Under the pieces are notes generated by a model that had not been told where the DNA came from, did no database searches, and was given only the letters and a program-made list of their open reading frames with translations. From Paralithodes platypus (taxonomy: Eukaryota; Arthropoda; Malacostraca; Decapoda; Lithodidae): a stretch of DNA of 64,000 nucleotides. Both the position numbers and the translations under genes were made by a program. Below are positions 31,509 through 42,261 of the stretch, in pieces. Location of the stretch: NCBI GenBank assembly GCA_032716605.1, contig CM064571.1:13641751-13705750 (forward strand), read 5' to 3'. Numbering within the stretch: the first letter of the stretch is position 1; the number at the start of each line of letters is the position of its first letter.

Positions 31509-33130
31509 TTTTTTTTTTTTTCTATGTGATTGAGGGAGGCAAAAGGCATAACTGCCTATAGCGAGTGCCTCCCCCATAGTTGAAAGAGTGACAGGGCCAA
31601 AATCAAGGGACGTTCGAGCCAAAATGCCTGGACACACGGAGTTTGAAGCAATTTAAGTCATAGGAAGAGGGAAAGACTAATTCTGGGAGAGAGTTCCAGA
31701 GCTCAGCTGTTGAGTAGAAGAAAGTTTGAGAGTAACGTTTCACTCTTGGGTTGGAGAGTTGCACAGAGTAGGGGTGGGATTGAGTTGCAAGACGGGTACC
31801 ACGTGCCCTACGTAAAGGAGGTGGTATGCACTGGGATAGCTCTGAGGAACACTGATTATTATAGTAGCGATAGAATAGCGAGAGAGATGCAACATTGCGG
31901 CGGAGAGAGAGAGATTGCAGAGAGTTGGTGAGTGGACGGGAGTTAATGATACGAAAGGCTTTCCTTTCAACTTTGTCTAGGAGAGCGGTGTGAGAGGAAC
32001 CTCCCCACACATGTGAACAATACTCAATACAAGGGCGCACTATGCCCCTGTACAGAGCAAGAAGCTGTGCAGGTGAAAAGAACCCCCTAAGGCGGTTGAG
32101 CACACCCAGCTTCTGGGAGGCTGCCTTAGCAAGACTGGTAATATGGTCCTTCCAAATGAGAGCAGAAGAAAAAGAGACACCAAGAATATTGAGAGAAGAT
32201 GAAGGGTTGATTTTTGTATTGTTGAAGAATAAGGGATAGTCTGCTGGGAGATCCTGACGGGTAGATAGATGGAGAAATTGGGTTTTGGAAGCATTAAAGT
32301 TAACAAGGTTTTCTCTGCCCCAATTGGAAATAGTATTTAGATCAGAATTTAAGAGTTCTATGGCTTCATTACGTTTGTCGTTGAGGGATTGCTGGCTGGG
32401 GCGTTCTGAAAAACTAATGGAGTAGTGTAAGGTTGAGTCGTCTGCGTATGAATGGATGGGAATTAAGGTACAGTTAAGGAGATCATTTATAAAAATTAGA
32501 AAGAGAATAGGAGATAGGACAGAGCCCTGAGGAACACCGGAGTTTATAGGGTGAGGAAGTGAACAATGGGCCGTCCACAACCGTGGCTATGGAACGGCCG
32601 GAAAGGAAATTAGAGACAAAGGCACAGATGGAGGGATAGAAACCGAAGGAGGGTAGTTTAGAAATTAAAGATTTATGCCAGACTCTATCGAAGGCTTTCG
32701 ATATGTCTAGTGCAATAGAAAAAGTCTCACCGAAGTCCCGGAAGGAGGATGACCAAGAGTTAGTAAGATATGAAAGAAGATCACCAGTAGAGCGACCCTT
32801 AAGGAAGCCATACTGGCGATCTGAGAGCAGATTATGAGAAGAGAAATGCTTAAGAAATTTGGAAGCAAGAATAGTTTCAAAAACTTTAGAAAGACAAGAG
32901 ATAAGAGCAATTGGACGATAGTTGGAGGGTTGAGAGCGGTCACCCTTCTTTGGGACAGGTTGAATGTGAGCAAACTTCCAGCATGAAGGGAAGACGTTAG
33001 AGGATAGACAGAGACGAAAGAGTTTGCCTAGGCAGGGAGTCAGCACGGAAGCACAGTTTTTGAGAACAACAGGAGGAACACCGTCCGGACCGTACGCCTT
33101 ATTAGTGTTAAGCCCAGAGAGGGTAGAAAG
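31509..33130 (-). mobile_element. 5'-truncated non-LTR retrotransposon (LINE family 1) inside the minisatellite
   Basis: The insertion ends at the left with a T tract (31509-31521), that is a poly(A) tail on the minus strand. It runs to about 33130, where the RT frame is cut at its 5' end. Minisatellite units lie on both sides. The sequence near 33125-33160 holds partial units, so the entry point is disturbed and no clean target duplication is seen. Confidence 0.85.
31603..33090 (-). pseudogene. LINE family 1 reverse transcriptase
   Basis: Two frames (33046-32483 and 32580-31603) make one RT broken by a frameshift near 32570. Motifs in order are PVPKKGDRSQPSNYRPIALI, FLKGRSTGDLL, LDISKAFDRVWH, SGVPQGSVLSP and the active site SYADDS. 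A C-terminal segment ends in LWNSLPE and SRHFGSNVP. These are typical of CR1/Jockey-like LINEs; the exact clade is open. Related pieces lie at 51580-51860, 57517-57665, 60955-61035 and 62950-64000. Confidence 0.88.
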
Positions 33131-33154
33131 TATGGTGTTTATGGTGTATGGTGT

Positions 33155-33835
33155 TATGGTGAATGGTGTTTATTTGTTCCTTGCTAGCGATAATCAACAC
33201 CTGGATGGGGATAAATGTCTTAAAACAGTAGGCTGAATGGTGTTTATTTGTTCCTTGCTAGTGATAATCAACACCTGCATGGGAATAAGTGTCTTAAAAC
33301 AGTAGGCTGAATGGTGTTTATTTGTTCCTTGCTAGCGATAATCAACACCTGCATGGGAATAAGTGTCTTAAAACAGTAGGCTGAATGGTGTTTATTTGTT
33401 CCTTGCTAGCGATAATCAACACCTGCATGGGAATAAGTGTCTTAAAACAGTAGGCTGAATGGTGTTTATTTGTTCCTTGCTAGCGATAATCAACACCTGG
33501 ATGGGAATAAGTGTCTTAAAACAGTAGGCTGAATGGTGTTTATTTGTTCCTTGCTAGCGATAATCAACACCTGCATGGGAATAAGTGTCTTAAAACAGTA
33601 GGCTGAATGGTGTTTATTTGTTCCTTGCTAGCGATAATCAACACCTGGATGGGAATAAGTGTCTTAAAACAGTAGGCTGAATGGTGTTTATTTGTTCCTT
33701 GCTAGCGATAATCAACACCTGGATGGGAATAAGTGTCTTAAAACAGTAGGCTGAATGGTGTTTATTTGTTCCTTGCTAGCGATAATCAACACCTGGATGG
33801 GGATAAATGTCTTCAAACAGTAAGCTAAACAGGGC
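33155..33835. repeat. 74-bp minisatellite, right block
   Basis: Nine units with the same 74-bp period start at about 33188, 33262, 33336, 33410, 33484, 33558, 33632, 33706 and 33780. They are nearly identical to the left block. The outermost unit shares variants ('ggataaatgtctt') with the first unit after the LINE. Confidence 0.93.
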
Positions 33836-33904
33836 CGAATGGATACAAACCAGAAAGAAAAATAAACACGTCACCCCCCCTAACGTCTTGGGTCACTAAA
33901 TAAT

Positions 33905-35071
33905 AACCATATCCCCTTGTGTGCAGACAATAATAACCATATCCCCTTGTGTGCAGACAAGGGAGCAGTCAAAAGTGGTGTCCCCCAGGGATCTGTAATG
34001 AGTCCTCTGTTGTTTGTTATATACATAGGCTAAATGACCTTGATTTAGGTATAACTAGTAGGATAAGTAAATTCGCAGACGATACCAAAATGGGGAGATC
34101 AATAGATTCAGATAGCGACATAGAGTGCCTCCAAAGGGATCTAGATACCTTACACGAATGGTCAGTAAATTGGCAGATGAATTTTAACATTGACAAATGC
34201 AAGGTATTAAAGATAGGGTTGATAAATACAATTGCAAAATATAAAATAGCTAATATGGAATTAGAAAACTCAAGACTGTGAGAAAGATCTTGGTGTGTTT
34301 GTTAGCAATGATTTGAAACCTAGAAAACAGTGCATAAGCGTTCGTAACAAGGCAAATAGGATTATCGGGTTCATCTCTAGAAGTGTGAGTAACAGAACTT
34401 CTGATGTTATCTTAAAACTTTACTTGTCATTAATGAGACCCTATATGGATTAAGCTGTTCAATTTTGGTGTCCTTATTACAAAAGGGACGTAGATTCCCT
34501 GGAGAGAGTACAAAGTAGAATGACAAAAATTATCCATATTAGAAATCTTCCATATGAAGAAAGGTTGAAGAAATTAGGATTACATTCGTTAAGAGAGATT
34601 TAGAGTTAGGGGGGATATGATAGAGGTGTTCAAGGGGGTTAGTGGGATTAATAAAGGAGACATGAAAGATGTACTAAAGCTCAGTGATTGCGAAAGAACT
34701 CAAACAAATGGTTTCAAATTAGATAATTTTCGTTTCAGAAAAGATATACAGTAGGCAAATATTGGTTTGGTAACAGAGTTGTAGATAAGTGGAATAGGCT
34801 ACCAAGTGCTATAGTGGGAGAACGATAGAGAGCTTTAAGATAAAATTAGATAGGCATATGGACGAGATGGGTTGGGTGTGAGTGGGGTCTGCCGGGTGTG
34901 GGTCAATCGGCGCTCTGCAGACCCCCGTTTTCTGACCTCTGACCATTTTGGTGAGGTTGGTCCTCATGGTATTAGTGAGCTGGGCCTATAATTAGGCCTT
35001 GTAATTGGGGTTGGGTGTGAAAGGGATCTGCCTTGTGTGGGCCAATCGGCTTTCTGCACACTCCTATTTTC

Positions 35072-35074
<3 letters not shown>
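33905..35074 (+). pseudogene. LINE family 2 remnant with reverse transcriptase
   Basis: Broken plus-strand frames give an RT: SGVPQGSVMSPLLF near 33970, FADDTKMGRSIDSDSDIECL near 34075, then NKANRIIGFISRSVSN near 34350 and a downstream R..R..K stretch. Stops and frameshifts are frequent. A 3' untranslated region follows, with two related phrases ('tctgc.g.gtgtgggtcaatcggc' near 34888 and a partner near 35028). The (GA)n tract abuts its end. A 31-bp duplication marks the 5' side (about 33901-33960). Confidence 0.75.

Positions 35075-35129
<55 letters not shown>
35075..35129. repeat. (GA)n microsatellite
   Basis: About 27 uninterrupted AG dinucleotides, directly after the LINE family 2 3' end. 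Confidence 0.95.
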
Positions 35130-35133
<4 letters not shown>

Positions 35134-35289
35134 TACATCCAGTCAACTGAGTATACAAATGTTGAGCCACTATGCTCAAACTCCGTTACTGGAGAACTCG
35201 AAATATGTCTGAAAAATAATAATACAATATTTTAATTTCAAATGTTTTGAGTCATAATATACATACCGATAGCATTTACATTAATTATA

Positions 35290-35575
35290 CATATCCCTTA
35301 CGGAGCTAAGGAGAAGGTTAGGTATCAAGAGTAGCCTATCAGTGATGAGATGCGTACTAGCAGGCTTAGATTGTTTGGACATGTGGAGAGGATGGATGAA
35401 CAAAGCTGGATGAAAAGATGCAGTCCATAAATGTGGAGGGATCTGCACCAAGGGGCGGACCAAGAAAGACGTGGGACCAGACTTTGCAGTCTGATCTTAA
35501 ATCAAAGAACGTGACAAGTGAGGCAGCTCTTAACAGGGTTGCCTGGAGCGCTGCCATTAGGACGTGAGACCGGAA
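35290..35575 (+). pseudogene. LINE family 3, RT C-terminal end
   Basis: The plus strand reads RLRLFGHVERMDEQ, then GRPRKTWDQTLQSDLK and ALNRVAWSAAIRT before a stop. This is the characteristic C-terminus of many arthropod LINE polymerases. One frameshift is needed near 35430. The copy lacks everything upstream. A (TA)n tract follows its 3' region. Confidence 0.7.
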
Positions 35576-35627
35576 CCGCGCTTTGTGTGGAGCACTCGGT
35601 CTTTAAATTTTGTGTGTGTTGCGTACA

Positions 35628-35629
<2 letters not shown>

Positions 35630-35668
<39 letters not shown>
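35630..35668. repeat. (TA)n microsatellite, left of the Gypsy element
   Basis: A TA run with a broken end at 35668-35684. The Gypsy-type element begins at 35685 within this tract, and TA repeats resume after its 3' LTR at 46259. Confidence 0.95.
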
Positions 35669-35684
35669 TTATATATGTATATAT

Positions 35685-38307
35685 TGTGACGCACCCCAGT
35701 GCTTTGCAACGCAACCTGATTGTACTCCTTGGTACTCGACTGTACCGCCCGTGATCTGGCTACCGTCAGCCGCAATGTATATTGAGTGTGACAACTTATA
35801 ACTATGTTCTTTGTATCTCTGCAAAGGTCTCGTCATGTGCTAACCAGTGGTGGGTTTTGTTTTAAGCCATGTCGAGACCTTCCATTTAATATGTAGTATC
35901 AATAGAGAAGTTGATAGATAAGACAATGGGAGTTCAGAGAGAGAGAGTGAGTTAGGCTTCAGAGCAAGAGGGTAGCAACGCGCCACGCTGCCGGCCGGGT
36001 GGGTTGCCAGACGTATGGACTGGTTGGCAGCCCTGCGCTTATAGCTAGGCGCGACAGGGTTGGTAGTCCATTGTTGCCTGCCTACGCTGCCTGGGCTGGG
36101 CCCATGTTGTCGTACAGCACACTGCCTGGAGGCTGGCTGCGTGTTCCATGACCAGGTTGCCTAGAACCTTTGAGATTCTAACATCCCTTGCCCTCTCTCC
36201 CAACTTCTCACTGTTGCACTCTTTCTCTCTGACGACATTACTCTCATTTCATTCTTCTATCTATCTATCTATTGCCTGACGCCGTGATCCCCGAAGGGGT
36301 GGCCACGAACGAACCGCCCCCATGCACCTCTGTCCCCAGTCAGTCGACGCCCCTCCCCCCAACCAGCACCGCCTTCGTTCATGTAGTTCCTCACTCCATC
36401 CTTCCACCTCATATTCGGTCTACCTCTCCCCCTCTGTCCCTCCACCTCGCTCTCGTACACCCTCTTAGTCATTCTCTCGCTTCCATACGTTATGGCCGAA
36501 CCATCTCAAGTTGTTCCTTTCACACTTTCCAGCACATCTACTCCACACCACATCTTCTACTTCCTCATTAGTCTGTCTATCCCTCCGTGTAACTCCGCAC
36601 GCACTCCTTAAGTAATTCATTTCACTGCTCTCACTCTTGGTCTGAGTCTCTCAACCGTCCATGCTTCGCTTCCGTAAGTCAGTGTCGGGATTACCACACT
36701 GTCATGCAAGGACTTCTTCACTTCCATACTGACCACCTATTTCTTGTTACTGCTTTTAGCGTTCCTACAACCCTCTCCCCCTGATGTACCCTCTCCCGCA
36801 CCTCTTCATCCACTCCCCCATCTTTACTCAACACACTGCCCAGATACTTAAAGAGTTGACGATCTCCATAGCCTGACCGTTCAGCTTCACCTCACACTCT
36901 GTGACTTCACCCCTTTCGAAGACCATAACCTTGCTGTTCCCCGTATTTACCTCAAATTCGTTCTCGCACCTGTTCAAACTCATTTACCAGACCCTGCAAC
37001 TCCCATTCATTATCACTCATCAGAACTGTATCATCCGCAAACAGCAGTATAGGTAGCTATATTTCATTCTTCTCTCTATTTAAATGCATAACCTTCCCTT
37101 GAGGTCCTAAAGGAGTTTCAGCACTCACCTCTCGTATTACTCTTAGGACAAGCATATATTTACATGTATTAGATTGAAGGGGTTAATGTGAACAGCGATC
37201 TTCTTGATGAGGATAGTTGGCGAACGTTCTACATGTTCACGAGTTATATGCCCCGTTCATCATCCCATTTGTGACTAGACTGGTGCCATGTGTAAGAGCC
37301 CGACCATGCCCAGGAGTTGTCTGTAGAGGGACGAGGACTTAGCCTTGATTTGCATACCGAGCCAGGAGCGAGTGTAGTACCCGAGACTACAGCTCGCTCG
37401 TAGTGCCGGTATAGTAGAGTAACGTAATTTATCTGTCCTTGTGTTCTCTACAGTCTTCTCCTGGGTTCTCGCTTTCGGTGCTGGGACTCGTTGTTCCTGT
37501 GACTTGGCCTGCTAGCTAGAACACATGGGGATGATGAGTGGGATATATCTTTATTTTACTATGCATTGCAGCTCTCTTTAAGTATATGTGTAACCCTTTA
37601 CAATACACATTACTCACACACAAGACAACACTATTAATACTTTCATGTATCAATTAACTGCACTGTCGTTTTGCTGCTGTGTCCGGAGTTCTGTTGCGTA
37701 GGGCGCATACGGACTCGGAGGGGAGACAGAGTGAGAGAAGCGAAGTAGCCTATGCGGTAGTAGGCTACCGGCGCAGTACTGTTGCCTGCAACCTTTTAGT
37801 TATTCCAAGTATAGATTCATTATTATAATAAGTGACTACTATTTATGTTCCTCCCATGTGTATTATTAGGTATCTACTGGATCATGAACATCTTGTATGC
37901 TACATGCTAGTGCATGTTAGTAGGGGACAGTTATTGTAGTGCACGCGCTTTCAAGTAGGCGTGTACATTTGTCATTTAGCATTTCACTGTCATACCTTTA
38001 GCCTGCTTCTATTCTACATTATTAGAGGCTTAATATTAACGTAGTTTCTTGAGTATTGCATTTCTTGAGTAATAACGTAACCTATAAATGTCTGAGGGAG
38101 TTTAGCCTCATAGCCTACCCCTGTTGTACACTTTCGCCGAGTTAAGGTACCTTGTTACCGTAGACGATAACTCTGTAGGGCGTTGGTGCTTTTGTTGTCT
38201 GGAGCATATAGTATTTGGGACTGGAATCGAGCGTGTCGTTGTCACTTAAGCCATTTCTGTCCTACAATCAAGAATCCCGAATATGTATTGCCGATCCAGC
38301 CGTAACA
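35685..38307 (+). repeat. Gypsy 5' LTR (carries a LINE insertion)
   Basis: It begins TGTGACGCACC and ends ...CCGTAACA. Without the insertion at 36259-37071 it is about 1.81 kb and about 99% identical to 44457-46258. Confidence 0.92.
36259..37071 (-). mobile_element. LINE family 4, 5'-truncated, with 13-bp target duplication
   Basis: The 3' LTR is contiguous where this segment sits in the 5' LTR. The bases ATTTCATTCTTCT flank it (36246-36258 and 37059-37071). A (TCTA)n run at 36259-36272 is the element's 3' tail on the minus strand. Broken minus-strand frames show an RT active site FADDTVLMSD near 37030, then FKYLGSVL-like and YGSEAW blocks, and a C-terminal GRGRPNMRWKDGV (frame 36269-36472). 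This is a recent, partial LINE copy. Confidence 0.88.
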
Positions 38308-38310
38308 AAA

Positions 38311-38330
38311 TGGCGACCTTGCACAAGATT
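38311..38330 (+). promoter_or_regulatory. Gypsy primer-binding site
   Basis: TGGCGACCTTGCACAAG starts three bases after the 5' LTR end. The initial TGG fits tRNA priming. I did not assign the tRNA. Confidence 0.65.
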
Positions 38331-38576
38331 CAGTAGTATCCTATCACATGTTTTTTGGAGAACTATTCTATGCTACCTAGTAGAGCTGGCTAGAATTTTC
38401 TTGCATATTGGAGGAATTTTTATTGTGTCATTATTGTATTGGTGGACTTGCAGATTGTTTCGTTAGGTGTCTAGAGTAGAGTCATTCAAGCATCTTTAAC
38501 ATTTTGTGAGTCGAGACTGCAATTAGTAATAAGCACTTTTTTTTTTTATGAACAGCAATTGTATAACCAGCACTAT

Positions 38577-39020
38577 GTCTAATGACTCATCATTTACGGG
38601 GGAGGATAACACGGTACAGCCTAGTGACCAGCAAGTACAGCAGATATTTAGGGAGGGGAGTGTTATAAGTGGAGAGAGGGATGCCCGGGCATTTTGCAGA
38701 CACCTTTGACCGAACAGCGCCTGCAGGCTATTGATTGTTACGGTCTTCGCTGTTTAGCCACGGTTTTGGGGCGGGACTGTCCTGACAGTTGGCCCAAGAA
38801 GAATTTGGTGGCATGTTTGTTGGGTGATGGCGATGGGGCGGTGGGTGGAGTGGGGTCTTGGGGGGTTCCCTCCAAGCCTCCATTCCACTCTACCCCTGAG
38901 CTGGGCCCTCAGCCAGCGAGTCTTAGCACGATGCAGCAGGAGGGTTCTCAATGGCAAGCTGGCTTACCCGTAAACACGTCTCGGTGTGGATCCCCCATTT
39001 TGTGCTCTCCCCCCCAGGCC
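38577..39020 (+). pseudogene. Gypsy gag N-terminus, frameshifted
   Basis: An ATG at 38577 (MSNDSSFTGEDNTVQPSD) opens a frame that stops at about 38709. The coding sense moves to the frame holding TEQRLQAIDCYGLRCLATVL and then, near a run of seven C at about 39010-39016, to the main gag frame at LSPEMLFQLELAKLK. Two frameshifts therefore break the first about 150 codons. The true polyprotein start is probably 38577 and not the Met at 38951. Confidence 0.65.
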
Positions 39021-41821
39021 TGTCTCCTGAGATGTTATTTCAGCTAGAACTAGCTAAGCTTAAGTTGCAAGAGAGTCAACAGGCTAGTATAGAACGGATT
39101 AAGCTGCAGGAGACTCAGATACAACAGGCTAGTATAGAACGCATAGAGGTTGCTAGAATCCAAGCCAATCAGGATGCAACCAGGTACCAGGCTGAAATGG
39201 ATGTCGAGAAGTCTAGAGTAGAGACCACGGGGCGTCATCTCGGTGGTGGGCACCGGGTTACAGACTCACTTTCGCATTTAATTAAGTTAGTACCCGCATT
39301 TGATGAGACAGTAGTGACTGAGTTTTTTGCTCGTTTCGAAAAGAAGTGTCGTGAGTATGACTGGCCGGAGGTTAAATGGGCAGCATTAGTTTCATCACGT
39401 CTAGTGGGTAAGGGGTTGAAAGCCTACGATGCACTGTCACTGGACGAGAGTGTCGTGTATGGACTGGTGAAGGAGGCTGTGCTCCGGGCCTACGAACTGC
39501 AACCCGAAACTTATAGATTGAAGTTCCGTGGCGTGAATAAGAAGAGCGACGTCAGTTTTATGGAGCACGCACGGGACTTAACAGATGCATGTAATAACTG
39601 GTTTCGGTCCGAGCACGCAGAGTCGGCTGAGGAAATTAAGCAACTTTTCTATCTGGAACAGTTTTACAAATGTACTGGAACCGATCTAACGCTGAACATT
39701 AAGGAAAAATGTCCCAAGACAGTAGAGGAGGCTGCCAAGATGGCAGACCTCAGATTATCATTGATTCGTGGTTGCGGTGCCGCTCAGAGGGCTGAGTCAG
39801 GGCAGAAGGGGCGCTATACCCCACCCACCAGAGTTTTCGATAATAACAAATCCTATGACACACATAACCACACTAAAAGCATTGCACCTAATAACACCTA
39901 CAAACACAAGCCTCTCCTGTTTACTAAAGGTCAGGCCCCTTCTTCGCCCGCACAAGGGAAGAAGCCCATTGGGGATGTGAAATGTTACAAATGTCAGAAG
40001 CTAGGCCATTATTCACGTGAGTGCCCTAGTAACACTCCCGCTAAGCCGGTGTCATTGGTTCACAGTATCGGGGTGTCTCTGAAGGCTGCAGCAACTGCCC
40101 GGGGTAGGTTGTCAGCAGCTGAGGCACACGCGGTAAAGAAGCGTACGGAAGGCTCGACACCTGTCCGGGACACTTTCTGTAGCCATCGGGGACACGGGTT
40201 TGTGAGCTGGGGGAGTGAATTACGGAGGGTTGACTTGCTGAGGGATACGGGGGCTTCGCAAACTTTGTTGAGGAACTTCACAGGGAAACCGATAAATGCG
40301 GCCAGAGTTGTTGTGGTGCAGGGTATAAATGCTACGAGGTCATACCCACTTGTGAGGTTGGAGTTGAGAGTGGGAGAGGTGTGCAGGGAGCTGGATGTAG
40401 GGATCGTTGAGTGTTTGCCAGTTGAGGGCGTCGACCTTCTTCTCGGCAACGACTTTGCGGTGCCCACTTCCGGGACTCCACCCTTAGTCGTTGCCGAGAG
40501 GGCGGCCGACGTGGATGGTGAGAATCGGGAATGGGTTGGGAGGTGCCAACAGGATGAGATGGCCTGTGTGGTAACCCGATCTCGCTCTGCGGCTCCTGCA
40601 CAGCCTAGCACTCAACCTCGGGGACAGTGGAGGAAGGATCAGGAGAAGGTTGCTAAGGGCAGGAAAAGGGACATTGATTCTGCTGCACTTCTCGGTGATT
40701 CGGTACTTGGACCTATAATAAACACGGGAGTTGACTCTGGCCCAGATATGGTGTGTAACAAGGCAGAGTTGGGTAAGACTTCGCGTGAGGCAAGAGCTGT
40801 AGCGAGAGCCACTAAGGCAGTAGAGCCTACTAGCCGGGGTAATGTCTTATTACAACACCATCTTGATGCATTGACGCCCGGGGACATTAGTGAGCAGCAG
40901 CTGCAAGACGCTAGCCTAGCTCGTTATAGCAATGGTGCCATAGAGTTGGAGGAAGATGGGGATGCGAAGCCGGGAGATTTCTTTAGGCTCAACAGGATAT
41001 TGTACCGCAGATTTCTAGACCCCAAATCGAAGTGGGAGGGCGGTGCGAGGGTAGTAGACCAGGTGGTTGTTCCAAATAAGTATAGAGAGTCCTTATTGTG
41101 TCTGGCGCATGATGTGCCGGTGGCGGGTCATTTGGGGGTAACAAAAACATTGGCGGCATTGGGCAGGTTTTTCTGGTGGCCTGGGGTCAAGGCTGATGTC
41201 TGTGCATGGGTGGCTGGGTGTGCGACCTGCCAGACAACGGGGAAGCCTAACCAGACAATCCCGAAGGCACCTTTGTTTCCCATACCTGTCACCGGGCCTC
41301 CGTTCAGCAAAGTTGTAGTAGATTTGGTTGGCCCTTTCCCGCCTACTAGTAGTGGCAATAAATTCCTGTTGACAATCATGGATGTGGCTACGAGATACCC
41401 GGACGCATACCCCATGAGAAACGGCTCGGCAAAGGCAGTTGTTAAAAACTTATTATTGTTCTGTTCCCGTTATGGATTTCCACGTGAGGTGCAGTCAGAC
41501 CAGGGGAGCAATTTTACATCCAAATTGTTCAAGCAAACCCTTCAGTTGCACGGTATATGTTCTGTAGTGTCGTCAGCCTACCATCCCGAGAGTCAGGGAG
41601 TCTTGGAGCGGTGGCACTCGACCCTGAAGAGTATGCTACGCTGTTACTGTGCAGAACATGACACTGATTGGGATTTGGGTCTGCCGTATGTTCTGTTCGC
41701 TGCACGTGAAGTCCCAGGAGAGAGCCTGGGGTTCAGTCCAAATCAACTAGTCTTTGGCCATAATGTGAGAGGACCTTTAAACCCTTATTTAGCGGCGAGC
41801 AACATAAGTCGAGTTAAATAA
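38951..41821 (+). pseudogene. Gypsy gag, protease and integrase (956 codons open)
   Basis: After a coiled-coil-like Gln/Glu-rich segment (about 28-95), a capsid-like domain follows (FFARFEKKCREYDWPEVKWA near 120), then a CCHC knuckle CYKCQKLGHYSREC (345-358). The protease active site is LLRDTGASQT (Asp432). Integrase comes next: an HHCC finger at about 719-760, then a DDE triad at Asp791, Asp850 and Glu886. The last two are 35 residues apart, the classic D-35-E spacing. The frame leaves the gene at GPLN, where the TTAA element begins, and stops inside it. Removing that element joins it in frame to 42262-44169. No RT precedes the integrase. Confidence 0.9.
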
Positions 41822-42261
41822 AGCTGGACTATGTGGCGGCGCTCGACATAACTCGAGTGGCAATTTCAGCACGTAATGTGGCTGAGAGAGAGAGACAAGT
41901 GGTGGCAGGAGACTAGCGAGCGTATGACTGCTCCAGACCACCGCGGCGAACCTACTGACACAAATCTCAGCTCCCTCCTCCCTCTCTCACTCGCTACATA
42001 CTCAATTATGTACTGAAAGTACCGAATTACCTGCTTTTTGCACTCGCGTTGCACGGTTATTGCAAGAAAACTATCCATCATACAAGGATCGTTATGGTGT
42101 CATTCGAAAGCTCTGTTTATGCCCTTTCAAGGATAGGTACTTGTTTTACGTTCTGGGTCTTATTTAGGCATGAAAATGATCACGTAAACAGCCCTATTTA
42201 AATAAAAAACACCCCGCTGTGCGGTACACATAAATAAACCGCATAGGCCGCTCGTAAGGTG
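41781..42261. mobile_element. TTAA-flanked element, copy 1 (inside Gypsy integrase)
   Basis: 481 bp between TTAA 41777-41780 and TTAA 42262-42265. Ends read ACCCTTATTTAGCGGCG and, inverted, CACCTTACGAGCGGCC, so the terminal repeats are imperfect. Near-identical to copy 3 (61298-61777) and alike to copy 2 (58104-58582). Excision with one TTAA restores the integrase frame exactly. Confidence 0.88.

Larger units (their letters stand above)
30799..33879. mobile_element. TTAA-type inverted-repeat element swollen by a minisatellite and a LINE
   Basis: Terminal inverted repeats of about 80 bp with mismatches start with GGGGGGTCACC at 30799 and end with the inverse at 33879. TTAA precedes the left end (30795-30798), and CTAA, a one-base change, follows the right. 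A compact 375-bp relative lies at 62391-62765 and shares the same ends and core. This copy is 3.1 kb because a core segment became a 74-bp tandem array and a LINE then entered that array. Confidence 0.75.

Noticed and set aside
31013..33835. Regular 74-bp repeats that look like a CRISPR array at first sight
   Set aside because: The whole 74-bp unit repeats with no unique spacers, in animal DNA. It is a minisatellite.
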